Shown: positions 17,077 through 25,399, counted from the stretch's first letter. The stretch is DNA of 64,000 nucleotides from Streptomyces sp. H27-C3 (GCF_030063415.1 NZ_JASITA010000010.1:148366-212365); one strand, 5' to 3'. A program made the numbers and translations. Notes: generated from the sequence alone by a model not told the origin.

Positions 17077-17367
17077 TCAATGGTTGGGGGCCCGTGTCTC
17101 CCGGGCGGTGACCCGCCGGCCCCGGCCGCCGGTGCCCTCGCGGTGGCGGATGGCGGCCCGCTCGCGTTCGCAGGTGCCGCCCCAGATGCCGGACGTCTGC
17201 CCGGTGGTGAGGGCCCAGTGCAGGCATTCCTTCTGCACCGGACATCCCGCGCACACCGTCTTGGCCTGCTGCCGCTGCTCGGCTCCGGGGCCCTCGGCGC
17301 TGACCGGAAAGAACAACTCCGGATCCTCGTCGGTGCACGCCGCACGCTCGATCCACGACTCCATCAT
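17077..17367 (-). CDS. WhiB-like iron-sulfur transcription factor
   Basis: A 96-residue Wbl protein. Four cysteines at residues 11, 39, 42 and 48 (C-x27-C-x2-C-x5-C) would bind a 4Fe-4S cluster. The turn motif GIWGGTCERERAA follows, then a basic C-terminal tail (GGRGRRV) for DNA contact. Wbl proteins bind region 4 of the primary sigma factor and respond to redox or NO. The start at ATG 17367 has GGGAG upstream and is followed by a second Met. The specific Wbl subgroup is uncertain. Confidence 0.9.
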   Translation of the reverse strand: MMESWIERAACTDEDPELFFPVSAEGPGAEQRQQAKTVCAGCPVQKECLHWALTTGQTSGIWGGTCERERAAIRHREGTGGRGRRVTARETRAPNH

Positions 17368-17673
17368 GGCCACTCCCGTCGGTCGGCTTTCGTTGATGTG
17401 GTGTCCCCGGCGGGTGACCACTCACGGCGACGTTCAAACGGGCGGGAGCCGATTCGTCCAGTCGAGGGGCTTGCCGCACCGACTCTCCGCCGGGCCGCGA
17501 GACCTCCCGTGGCAGGTCGCCGCATGGCCGGACGCGACGCGCGATGCCGTGGCCGGGCGGGCGCGGCGGCCACGCCCCGATTTGTGACCGGCCCCGCCGT
17601 CCCTCGCACCGCGTCCCCCCGAACAGTCCACCAATACGCGCGCTACGCCCCCGGTGCGGGCTGCAATGGACGG
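17368..17673. other. Divergent intergenic region without a gene
   Basis: These 306 bp separate the WhiB-like gene from the ABC permease operon and must hold both promoters. I see no convincing consensus promoter, palindrome or RNA element. Confidence 0.4.
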
Positions 17674-18354
17674 GTGACCGGGCCCCCGGACGACTGCCTC
17701 GCGCGCAATGAGTGGATCTGCGGTGAGTACATCTCCTCACGCGGCGAAATCCTGCTGGACGCCGTGATCCAGCACCTCCAGCTGACCGTCGTCTCCGTAC
17801 TCCTGGGCCTGGTCCTCGCCGTACCGCTCGCCGTCGCGGCGCGCCGCTGGCGCTGGGCGTCGGGTCCCGTACTCAGCCTGACGACCGTCCTCTACACGAT
17901 TCCCTCGCTCGCGATGTTCTCGCTGCTGCTGCCGGTGTACGGGCTCTCCGCCTCCCTCGTCGTCGCCGGGCTCGTCCTCTACTCGCTCACCCTGCTCGTA
18001 CGCAACATCCTCGCCGGGCTGCGCGCGGTCCCCGAGGACACTCGCCAGGCGGCCCGCGGCATGGGCTACGGGCCGGTGCGGCTGCTGCTCGCCGTCGAAC
18101 TCCCGCTCGCGCTGCCCGCCGCCATGGCGGGCCTGCGCATCGCCACCGTCTCCGCCGTGTCCCTCGTCACCATCGGCGCGATTGTCGGGTACGGCGGCCT
18201 CGGTAATCTCATCTACGCGGGCATGAACACGTACTTCAAGGCACAGGTCCTCACCGCGTCCGTCATGTGCGTCGTCATCGCCGTCGCAGCCGACCTGCTG
18301 CTTCTCGGCGTACAGCGGCTGCTCACGCCCTGGCTGAGGGAGGCCCGCGCATGA
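17674..18354 (+). CDS. Osmoprotectant ABC transporter permease 1
   Basis: A 226-residue inner-membrane permease of the OpuC/ProW type with five or more hydrophobic helices. The cytoplasmic coupling-helix region is RQAARGMGYGPVRLLLAVELPLALPA (EAA motif). The GTG start at 17674 lacks a strong ribosome site, so the exact N terminus is uncertain. Its stop overlaps the start of the next permease (ATGA). With the other three genes it forms a glycine betaine/choline/osmolyte uptake system. Confidence 0.85.
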   Translation: MTGPPDDCLARNEWICGEYISSRGEILLDAVIQHLQLTVVSVLLGLVLAVPLAVAARRWRWASGPVLSLTTVLYTIPSLAMFSLLLPVYGLSASLVVAGLVLYSLTLLVRNILAGLRAVPEDTRQAARGMGYGPVRLLLAVELPLALPAAMAGLRIATVSAVSLVTIGAIVGYGGLGNLIYAGMNTYFKAQVLTASVMCVVIAVAADLLLLGVQRLLTPWLREARA

Positions 18355-19025
18355 ACACGCTCTCCGCCGCCCGGGACTGGATCACCAGTTCCGCCAACTG
18401 GGCGGGCGAGGGCGGCGTCTGGCACCGGCTCGGCGAACACCTCTTCCTCACCGTGGTGTGCCTGCTGATCAGCTGCCTGATCGCGCTGCCCGTCGCCCTC
18501 GTGCTGGGCCACCTCGGCAAGGGCGGCGCGCTCGCCGTCAACATCTCCAACGTCGGGCGGGCCGTGCCCACCTTCGCCGTCCTCGTGCTGCTGCTCCTCA
18601 CCCCGATCGGCACGCACGGCGACTGGCCGACGATCATCGCGCTGGTGCTCTTCGCCGTGCCGCCACTGCTCACCAACACCTACGTCGGCATGCGCGGCGT
18701 CGACCGGGACATCGTCCGGGCGGCGCGCGGCATGGGCATGACCGGCGGTCAGTTGCTGTGGCGGGTGGAACTGCCCCTCGCCCTCCCGCTGATCCTCACC
18801 GGAGTGCGCATCGCCGCCGTGCAGCTGGTCGCCACCGCGACCGTCGCGGCGCTTGCCGGCGGCGGCGGCCTGGGCCGGATCATCACCGCGGGCTTCAACC
18901 TGGCGAGCACCCCGCAGGTGGTGGCGGGCGCCGTGCTGGTGGCGGTCTTCGCCCTGCTCGTGGAGGGACTGTTCGAGATCGCGGAGCGACTGTCACCGCG
19001 GTGGGCGAGAGGCAGGGCGCAATGA
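18351..19025 (+). CDS. Osmoprotectant ABC transporter permease 2
   Basis: A 224-residue second permease with the same fold and the EAA-type segment RAARGMGMTGGQLLWRVELPLALP. It starts at ATG 18351, overlapping the previous stop, and its own stop overlaps the next start at 19022. The heterodimeric permease pair is typical of OpuC-like systems. Confidence 0.87.
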   Translation: MNTLSAARDWITSSANWAGEGGVWHRLGEHLFLTVVCLLISCLIALPVALVLGHLGKGGALAVNISNVGRAVPTFAVLVLLLLTPIGTHGDWPTIIALVLFAVPPLLTNTYVGMRGVDRDIVRAARGMGMTGGQLLWRVELPLALPLILTGVRIAAVQLVATATVAALAGGGGLGRIITAGFNLASTPQVVAGAVLVAVFALLVEGLFEIAERLSPRWARGRAQ

Positions 19026-19975
19026 GAAGGCCCCTTCACACCGCCGCGGCGCTGCTGCTCGCCGCTGCCGCCACCGCCTGTTCGACCGGTCCCGCCCTGG
19101 AGAACCAGGGAGAGGTGACCGCGCCGCCCGGCGACAGCCGACAGTTGACCATCGGCTCCGCGGGCTTCACCGAGAGCGACCTGCTGGCGCAGATGTACGC
19201 GCTGCTCCTCGACCGGGCCGGCTACCGGACGACGATCCTGTCCGTCACCAACCGCGAACTGTACGAACCCGCCCTGGAGAACGGCCAGATCGATGTCGTC
19301 CCCGAATACGCCGCCACCTTCGCGGACTGGTTGAACGCCAAGGCAAACGGGGCCGACGCGAAGCCGGTCGGCTCGCCCGACCTCGGCGCCACCATGACCG
19401 CGCTGCGGAAACTGGCCGCTCCGCGCGGCCTCACCGTCCTCGACCCGGGCCGCGCCGTCGACCAGAACGCCTTCGCCGTCACGGCGGCGTACGCCGCCGA
19501 GCACCATCTGAAGACCCTCACGGACCTTGGTAAGTCCAAGCTGCCGGTGCGGTTGGCCGCGGGCGACGAGTGCGTACAGCGCCCCTACTGCGAGCCGGGC
19601 CTGAAGAAGACGTACGGCATCGACATCACCGCCGTCGATCCCAAGGGCGTCGGCACCACCCCCGCCAAGCAGGCCGTCCAGAGCGGCCAGGACCAGATGG
19701 TCCTCACCACAACGACCGACGCGACACTCGACGACTTCGGTCTGGTCCTGCTCAAGGACGACAAGTCACTGCAGAACGCCGACTACATCGTGCCGGTCGT
19801 CAACCGCTCGCGCGCCGGATCCACCGGGGTCACCGGTGCGTTGGACAAGCTCAACACCGTACTGACGACGGCGGATCTGGCGTCACTCAACGAACAGGTG
19901 GACAGCTGGCGCAGGCTCCCCGAGGACGTCGCCAGGGAGTATCTGGAGTCGAAGAGGCTGATCCCGGCGGACTGA
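19022..19975 (+). CDS. Osmoprotectant-binding lipoprotein (OsmF/ProX type)
   Basis: A 317-residue substrate-binding protein. The N terminus has a charged start, a hydrophobic stretch and a lipobox ending LLAAAATAC with the lipidated Cys near residue 20. The mature domain has GSAGFTESDLLAQMY, the usual opening strand and helix of glycine-betaine-type binding proteins, and DVVPEYAATFADW at the ligand cleft. It is anchored outside the membrane and feeds the two upstream permeases, to which it is translationally coupled (ATGA overlap). Confidence 0.88.
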   Translation: MRRPLHTAAALLLAAAATACSTGPALENQGEVTAPPGDSRQLTIGSAGFTESDLLAQMYALLLDRAGYRTTILSVTNRELYEPALENGQIDVVPEYAATFADWLNAKANGADAKPVGSPDLGATMTALRKLAAPRGLTVLDPGRAVDQNAFAVTAAYAAEHHLKTLTDLGKSKLPVRLAAGDECVQRPYCEPGLKKTYGIDITAVDPKGVGTTPAKQAVQSGQDQMVLTTTTDATLDDFGLVLLKDDKSLQNADYIVPVVNRSRAGSTGVTGALDKLNTVLTTADLASLNEQVDSWRRLPEDVAREYLESKRLIPAD

Positions 19976-19976
19976 G

Positions 19977-20013
19977 GCGAGCCGGTCCCGGGGGGTGCGG
20001 GGGAGCGGCTCGC
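19977..20013. terminator. Weak hairpin between convergent transporter genes
   Basis: GCGAGCC (19977-19983) can pair with GGCTCGC (20007-20013) across a 23-nt loop. It sits in the 53-bp gap between the binding-protein and ATPase stop codons. It is a weak terminator candidate. Confidence 0.35.
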
Positions 20014-20028
20014 TCGCCGGTACGGGCT

Positions 20029-21192
20029 CTACGCGTCCGCCACCGAGTCGAACTCCACCTGGTCGCGCGGCACGCCCTGCGCGTCCGCGTCGACCGACCG
20101 GCGCAGCGCCTCGTGCAGCTTCGCCGGGGTCAGTACGCCGACGAACCGCGCCCCGTCCAGCACCGCGACCCAGCCCGCGTCGTACTGCAGCATTTCGCTG
20201 AAGGCGTGCTTGAGGGGCGCTCCGACGGGGACCCAGGCGTCCATCCGGCGGGCCAGGTCGCCCACCGTGCCCTCCTGCCCGGCGAGGGTGAGTTCCTCCG
20301 TGGACACCCAGCCGTGCAGATCGCCGCCGAGGGTGAGGACCACGGCCCACCGGGCGTCATCGGCGCGCAGCCGCGCCGCCGCGACCCCGGCCGGCTCCTC
20401 CAGCCGGGCCACCGGCGGCTGTTCCAGGTCGTCGGGCTCGACCCGGGTGACGGAGAGGCGTTTCAGCCCCCGGTCGGCGCCCACGAACTGCGCCACATAG
20501 GGCGTGGCCGGGGTGCCGAGGACCGTCGCCGGGGTGTCGAACTGCTCGATGCGCCCTTCGCCGTACACAGCGATGCGGTCGCCCATCCGCACCGCCTCCT
20601 CGATGTCGTGGGTGACCAGCAGGACGGTCTTGCGGACCGTCGCCTGGAGGTTGAGGAACTCGTCCTGGAGGCGTTCGCGGACCACCGGGTCGACCGCTCC
20701 GAACGGTTCGTCCATCAGGAGTACGGGCGGGTCGGCCGCCAGCGCACGGGCGACACCGACGCGTTGGCGCTGCCCGCCGGACAGCTGGTCCGGATAGCGC
20801 GAGCCGTAGAGCGACGGGTCGAGCCCGACCAGATCGAGCAGCTCGGCCGCGCGCGCCCTGGCCTTCGCCTTCTTCCAGCCGGTCAGAAAGGGGACGGTGG
20901 CGGTGTTGTCGAGGATGGTGCGGTGCGGGAAGAGGCCCACTTGCTGGATGACGTAACCGATGCGGCGGCGCAGTTTCACGGGGTCCACGCCCGCGATGTC
21001 CTCGCCGTCCATGAGGATCCGGCCGGAGGTCGGCTCGATCAGCCGGTTCACCATCATCATGGTGGTCGTCTTGCCGCAGCCCGAGGGGCCGACGAGGGTG
21101 ACCAGTTCGCCCTCCGCCACCTCGAAGGACAGGTCGTGCACGGCGGCGGTGCCGTCCGGATAGACCTTGCTGACCTGCTCGAACCGGATCAT
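20029..21192 (-). CDS. Osmoprotectant ABC transporter ATPase with CBS domains
   Basis: A 387-residue ATPase of the OpuA/OpuC type. The Walker A GPSGCGKTT is near residues 36-44, the signature LSGGQRQRVGVARAL near 136, the Walker B VLLMDEPFGAVDP near 158 and the switch His in THDIEEA. Two CBS-like modules fill the C-terminal 120 residues and may sense ionic strength. It serves the permeases at 17.7-19.0 kb but lies on the opposite strand, convergent with them. ATG 21192 was chosen because the conserved core starts there; the ribosome site is weak. Confidence 0.88.
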   Translation of the reverse strand: MIRFEQVSKVYPDGTAAVHDLSFEVAEGELVTLVGPSGCGKTTTMMMVNRLIEPTSGRILMDGEDIAGVDPVKLRRRIGYVIQQVGLFPHRTILDNTATVPFLTGWKKAKARARAAELLDLVGLDPSLYGSRYPDQLSGGQRQRVGVARALAADPPVLLMDEPFGAVDPVVRERLQDEFLNLQATVRKTVLLVTHDIEEAVRMGDRIAVYGEGRIEQFDTPATVLGTPATPYVAQFVGADRGLKRLSVTRVEPDDLEQPPVARLEEPAGVAAARLRADDARWAVVLTLGGDLHGWVSTEELTLAGQEGTVGDLARRMDAWVPVGAPLKHAFSEMLQYDAGWVAVLDGARFVGVLTPAKLHEALRRSVDADAQGVPRDQVEFDSVADA

Positions 21193-21252
21193 GTACGCCA
21201 CGCTAGAAGCGCCGGGACCTTCTCGCACACGGGCCGCGACTGTACGAGTGTG

Positions 21253-21265
21253 CTGAACTGTTCAG
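21253..21265. promoter_or_regulatory. Palindromic operator candidate
   Basis: CTGAACTGTTCAG is a perfect 13-bp palindrome (6-bp arms around a T). It is 24 bp upstream of the peptidase start and 60 bp from the divergent ATPase start, a good position for a repressor of one or both genes. The regulator is unknown. Confidence 0.4.
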
Positions 21266-21288
21266 GAGTGATCAAAAAGGGAGCAGAG

Positions 21289-22587
21289 TTGATTAGTTAT
21301 CGCCAGCCCGGGACCGTCCTCACCGACCACAGCTTCTCCGTGCCGCTCGATCACGCGGACCCCTCCGGGGAGCGCATCGAGCTCTTCGCGCGTGAGGTCG
21401 TGGCGAGTTCTCAGGCCGACGCGGATCTGCCGTGGCTGGTCTACCTGGAGGGCGGCCCCGGCTTCGGCGCCCGGCGCTTCGTCGGGCAGCAGGCCTGGCT
21501 GGGACGCGCCCTCCAGGAGTTCCGGGTCCTGCTCGTCGACCAGCGCGGCACCGGGCGCTCCACCCCCGCCAACCGGCAGATGCTGCCACTGCGCGGCGGA
21601 CCGCGTGAACAGGCCGCCTATCTCGCGCACTTCCGCGCCGACGCGATCGTCCGGGACTGCGAGACCATCCGCCCGCGACTGACCGGCGGTGCGCCCTGGA
21701 CCGTACTTGGCCAGAGCTTCGGCGGCTTCTGCGCCGTCCACTACCTCAGCGCCGCCCCCGAAGGGCTGCGCACGGTCCTCATCACCGGCGGACTGCCCTC
21801 GCTCCACGCGCGCGTGGAGGACGTCTACCGCGCCGCGTTCGTCCGTATCGAGCGCAAGAACGCGGCCCACTACGCGCGCTACCCCCAGGACATCGAGCGG
21901 GCCGCCCGGATCGCAGCCCACCTGGCCGAGCACGAGACGGTGCTGCCCAGTGGCTACAGGCTGACCCCGGAGGCATTCCAGTCGCTCGGCATCGTGCTTG
22001 GCTCCGGCGACGGCAGCCACCGCCTGCACTACCTCCTGGAGAACGCCTTTCTGCGCACCCCGCAGGGACCCGCACTCAGTGACGCCTTCCTGGAAGCGGT
22101 GCATGCCGAGCTGTCCTACGCGGGCCACCCGCTGTACGCCGTCCTGCACGAGGCGATCTACGCCCAGGGCGTGCACCCCACCGCCTGGGGCGCCGAGCGG
22201 GTCCGCGCGGAGTTCCCGCGGTTCGACGCCACCGCGTCGCTCGCAGGGAACGGGCCCGTGCTCTTCAGCGGGGAGAGCATCCACCCCTGGCACTTCGACT
22301 GCGACCCGGCGCTGCGCCCGCTGCGCGAGACCGCCGGGCTGCTCGCCGATCGCACCGACTGGCCCGCCCTGTACGACACGGACCGCCTCGCCGCCAACGA
22401 GGTGCCGGTGGCCGCCGCGATCTACCACGACGACATGTACGTCGACACCGAGCACGCGCTGGCCACGGCCCGGAGCATCAAAGGGCTGCGCACCTGGGTC
22501 ACCGACGAGTACGAACACGACGGGCTGCGCGCGAGCGGGCCGAGGGTCCTCGACCGGCTGCTGGCTCTCGCCCGCGATGACAGGTGA
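21289..22587 (+). CDS. S33-family proline iminopeptidase-like hydrolase
   Basis: A 432-residue alpha/beta-fold peptidase. The oxyanion region is LVYLEGGPGFG, the nucleophile elbow GQSFGGFCAVHY with Ser near residue 144, and DQRGTGRS lies before it; this is the standard prolyl aminopeptidase order. It removes N-terminal residues, usually Pro, from peptides; no signal peptide is seen. I chose TTG 21289, preceded by AGGGA about six bases upstream; GTG 21268 in the same frame is the alternative. The first codons (TTG ATT AGT TAT) are unusually A/T-rich for this genome. Confidence 0.8.
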   Translation: MISYRQPGTVLTDHSFSVPLDHADPSGERIELFAREVVASSQADADLPWLVYLEGGPGFGARRFVGQQAWLGRALQEFRVLLVDQRGTGRSTPANRQMLPLRGGPREQAAYLAHFRADAIVRDCETIRPRLTGGAPWTVLGQSFGGFCAVHYLSAAPEGLRTVLITGGLPSLHARVEDVYRAAFVRIERKNAAHYARYPQDIERAARIAAHLAEHETVLPSGYRLTPEAFQSLGIVLGSGDGSHRLHYLLENAFLRTPQGPALSDAFLEAVHAELSYAGHPLYAVLHEAIYAQGVHPTAWGAERVRAEFPRFDATASLAGNGPVLFSGESIHPWHFDCDPALRPLRETAGLLADRTDWPALYDTDRLAANEVPVAAAIYHDDMYVDTEHALATARSIKGLRTWVTDEYEHDGLRASGPRVLDRLLALARDDR

Positions 22588-22657
22588 CGGGCGGCGGGTG
22601 ACGGATGGCGGATGAGGGGGACGGCCGGAATGGGGCTGCGTCGCCTATTCTGCGCGC

Positions 22658-23398
22658 ATGACGACCGAACAGCTTCAGCCGATGCCCTCCGACTGGCAGC
22701 GCGCCCTGGCCGTTGTCGCCCACCCGGACGACCTGGAGTACGGGTGCGCCGGGGCCGTCGCGGGATGGACCGACGCGGGCCGCGAGGTGACGTACCTCCT
22801 GGCCACCCGCGGCGAGGCCGGGATCGACAGCCTGGAACCCGACAAGAGCGGACCGCTGCGCGAGCAGGAACAGCGGGCGAGCGCGGCGGTCGTCGGGGTC
22901 AGCGCGGTCGAATTCCTCGACCACAAGGATGGTGTGATCGAGTACGGGACCGCCTTGCGCCGCGACATCGCCGCGGCCATCCGCAAGCACCGCCCCGAAC
23001 TCGTCATCACGCTCAACCACCGCGACACCTGGGGCGGCCTCGGTGGCGCCTGGAACACGCCGGACCATCAGGCCGTGGGCCGGGCGGCCCTCGATGCCGC
23101 GGGAGACGCGGGCAACCGCTGGATCTTCCCTGAGCTGACGGCACAGGGCCTCGCCCCCTGGGACGGCGTGCGCTGGGTCGCCGTCGCGGGCACGGCCACA
23201 CCCACGCACGCCGTGGACGCGACCGCCGGACTCGAACGCTCGGTGCGGTCCTTGCTCGAACACCGCACATACATCGAGGCGTTGACGGACGAGGACCCCG
23301 AGGCGTACTGCCGGACCTTCCTCACCGGGAACGCGCAGCAGGCGGCCGAGCGCTTTGGCGGGAAGCCCGCCGTCGCCTTCGAGCTCTTCAACCGCTAA
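22658..23398 (+). CDS. PIG-L family deacetylase
   Basis: A 246-residue zinc-dependent deacetylase of the LmbE/PIG-L family. The metal-binding AHPDDLEYGCAG is at about residues 21-32 and the later His in NTPDHQAVGRA completes the site. Relatives de-N-acetylate GlcNAc-containing compounds such as mycothiol precursors; the substrate here is unknown. No ribosome site precedes ATG 22658, and TATTCT lies at 22646-22651, so the transcript may be leaderless. The TAA stop is the target site of a MITE-like element. Confidence 0.87.
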   Translation: MTTEQLQPMPSDWQRALAVVAHPDDLEYGCAGAVAGWTDAGREVTYLLATRGEAGIDSLEPDKSGPLREQEQRASAAVVGVSAVEFLDHKDGVIEYGTALRRDIAAAIRKHRPELVITLNHRDTWGGLGGAWNTPDHQAVGRAALDAAGDAGNRWIFPELTAQGLAPWDGVRWVAVAGTATPTHAVDATAGLERSVRSLLEHRTYIEALTDEDPEAYCRTFLTGNAQQAAERFGGKPAVAFELFNR

Positions 23399-23560
23399 CG
23401 ACCTCACCCGCGATTGACAGTGGGAGAAGGAGCGACGTCTGGGGCCTTCGAATCCAAGGCGGAGGAGGGAGTGATGGCGGAGCCATCGCAACTGACGACA
23501 ACGCCGGAGGCGGAGTCCCAGGCGCCGCGACGCCGCTGCCAATCGCGGGTGAGGTCGTAA
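23396..23560 (+). mobile_element. MITE-like element, type C copy 1, in the PIG-L stop codon
   Basis: The element occupies 23399-23557 (159 bp) and is bounded by a TAA target duplication (23396-23398 and 23558-23560). Its terminal inverted repeats are perfect over 18 bp (CGACCTCACCCGCGATTG at 23399-23416 and the complement at 23540-23557). The left TAA is the PIG-L stop codon, which the duplication preserves. An internal core at 23453-23516 contains hairpin GATGGC-GGA-GCCATC at 23473-23487. It encodes no protein. A second copy starts at 63877 in the same orientation relative to its upstream gene. Confidence 0.85.
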
Positions 23561-23575
23561 GCCCCGCCCCATACT

Positions 23576-23590
23576 CTGACGTGACGTCAG
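23576..23590. promoter_or_regulatory. Palindromic operator upstream of enoyl-CoA hydratase
   Basis: CTGACGTGACGTCAG is a perfect 15-bp palindrome (7-bp arms around a G), 24 bp before the start codon. Position and symmetry suit a TetR-family repressor of a fatty-acid-type gene. No regulator gene is adjacent. Confidence 0.5.
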
Positions 23591-23614
23591 ATCTCGGAGA
23601 GGAGTACGGGGACG

Positions 23615-24448
23615 ATGATCGACACGATCGGCACGGAGGTCGCCGAGGGTGAGGAGCGGATGCGCCTCGACATCGAGGACGGCATCGGCACCCTCACCCT
23701 CAGCCGCCCGGAGAAACTCAACGCCTGGAGCTGGGAGTCCACCCGCCAGCTCGGGCTGATGGCGGACCGGATCCGCTTCGACCCCGCGGTGCGGGTGGTG
23801 CTCCTGAGGGCTGAGGGGCGGGCCTTCTGCGCGGGCATCGACTTCACCGCGCCCGGCGGTGCGATCACCGGCCGCTCGACGGCCGAGCGGACCCGCAACT
23901 ATCACGAGGGCCTGCGGTGGGCCCACGAGATATTCGCCGCCTTCGCCCGGCTCCCACAGCCCGTCGTCGCCGCCGTGCAGGGCTACTGCCTGGGCTTCGG
24001 TTTCGAGCTGGCGCTGATGGCCGATCTGCGCATCGCCGCGGACGACGCCGTCTGCGCGCTGCCCGAGGCGCGGCTCGGGGTCGCCGTCGACGCGGGGGGC
24101 GACCTGCGGATCGCGCGTGACGCGGGCGCCGGCTGGGCCAAGTTCCTGGCGCTGACCGGGCGCCGCATCGACGCGGCGACGGCCGAACGCCTGGGGCTCC
24201 TCCAGTCCGTCGTCCCCGTGGGCGAGCTGGAGAAGGCCGCGCGCGGGGTGGCCGCGGAGATCGCGGCGAACGCGCCGCTCGCCGTCCAGGGCATCAAGCG
24301 CTCCATCGACGCGTACGCCGACGCGGCGATGGCGGGCGCGCTGGAGCGCGGGGCGATGACGGCGGCCCTCACCCTCGCCTCCGATGACGCGCGCGAGGGC
24401 TACGCGGCGAAGGCGGCCCGCCGGAAGCCGGTCTTCGAGGGCAAGTAG
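23615..24448 (+). CDS. Enoyl-CoA hydratase/isomerase family protein
   Basis: A 277-residue crotonase-fold enzyme. It shows LSRPEKLNAWSW near residues 30-41, the oxyanion-hole segments RAEGRAFCAGIDF and VVAAVQGYCLGFGFELAL, and the later PEARLGVAVDAGGD. The second catalytic Glu of classic hydratases is not clearly conserved, with Asp in VDAGGD, so an isomerase or other crotonase reaction is possible. The start at ATG 23615 follows GAGAGGAG; ATG 23660 is an alternative. It is convergent with a short-chain dehydrogenase. Confidence 0.85.
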   Translation: MIDTIGTEVAEGEERMRLDIEDGIGTLTLSRPEKLNAWSWESTRQLGLMADRIRFDPAVRVVLLRAEGRAFCAGIDFTAPGGAITGRSTAERTRNYHEGLRWAHEIFAAFARLPQPVVAAVQGYCLGFGFELALMADLRIAADDAVCALPEARLGVAVDAGGDLRIARDAGAGWAKFLALTGRRIDAATAERLGLLQSVVPVGELEKAARGVAAEIAANAPLAVQGIKRSIDAYADAAMAGALERGAMTAALTLASDDAREGYAAKAARRKPVFEGK

Positions 24449-24480
24449 GAGGCGGCCGGAGCACCGCCCTACCCCGCCCC

Positions 24481-25395
24481 CTACCCCGCCCCGTCCCCGA
24501 ACGCCCCGCGTCCCAGCTGCTCGCGCACGGTCGACACCGGTGGGCTCACCAGCGTGCGGCGTTGCCAGTTCGCGCCGTCGACGACCAGCGTGTGGCCCGT
24601 GATGAACCTCGCGTACGGGGAGGCGAGGAAGGTCGCGGCCCAGCCCACCTCGCGGGGCAGGCCCACTCTGAGCGCGGGCTGCCTGCCGGCCTTCTCCCGC
24701 TGTCGGTCGAGGTGGTCACGGATGTCCTCGGTCATGTCCTCGTGCGGGACGAGCCCCGGCACCAGCCCGTTGATCTGGATGCCGTACGGGCCCCACTCCA
24801 CGGCCAGCGTCTCGACGAGGCTCTTCACGCCGGCCTTGGCGGCGGCGCTGTGCGCGAAGCCGGGGCCGCCCGTCCAGGCGTACGACGCGCCGATGTTGAC
24901 GATTGAGCCGGGCGTCCCGGCCGCCAGGTGGCGGCGGGCGAACTCGCGGGTCATGAACCAGGTGCCCGTGAGGGTGATGTCCACGACCGCACGCCACGCG
25001 TTGGGCGACATGTCCTCCGCCGGTACCGGGAAGTTGGCCGCCGCGTTGTTGACGAGGACGTCCGGCAGCCCCGACGCGGCCGTGGCCGCGTCGAAGACCT
25101 CGGCGATCCGCTCAGAGTCCCGGATGTCGCACTCCGCGGTCACCACCCGGCCGCCGCCGATCGCCGCCAGATCGTCCTGAGCGGCCTTCAGGTGCTCGGC
25201 CTTGCGGCTCGCGATCACCAGACCGGCCCCCAGCTGCGCGAACTCCGCCGCGATGGCCTTGCCCAGGCCGGTCCCACCGCCCGTGACCAGGACCGTGCTG
25301 CCGTCGTACGTACCGGGCGGCAGCGCGCTCGCACCGGCCGGTGGAGGACCCGGCAGCCCGGCGGGCCGCGCGTGCGTCTTCTCTGGCTCTGTCAT
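24481..25395 (-). CDS. Short-chain dehydrogenase/reductase (2,4-dienoyl-CoA reductase-like)
   Basis: A 304-residue classical SDR. The cofactor motif TGGGTGLG is near residues 38-45, with Arg in ASRKAEHL favouring NADP. NNAA is the structural motif. In the active site the usual Tyr is replaced: the segment reads FAHSAAAKAGV, with Ser/Ala where YxxxK normally has Tyr, as in peroxisomal-type 2,4-dienoyl-CoA reductases. The start is ATG 25395 without a clear ribosome site. GTATCGATAC lies just upstream. Confidence 0.82.
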   Translation of the reverse strand: MTEPEKTHARPAGLPGPPPAGASALPPGTYDGSTVLVTGGGTGLGKAIAAEFAQLGAGLVIASRKAEHLKAAQDDLAAIGGGRVVTAECDIRDSERIAEVFDAATAASGLPDVLVNNAAANFPVPAEDMSPNAWRAVVDITLTGTWFMTREFARRHLAAGTPGSIVNIGASYAWTGGPGFAHSAAAKAGVKSLVETLAVEWGPYGIQINGLVPGLVPHEDMTEDIRDHLDRQREKAGRQPALRVGLPREVGWAATFLASPYARFITGHTLVVDGANWQRRTLVSPPVSTVREQLGRGAFGDGAG

Positions 25396-25399
25396 GGCC

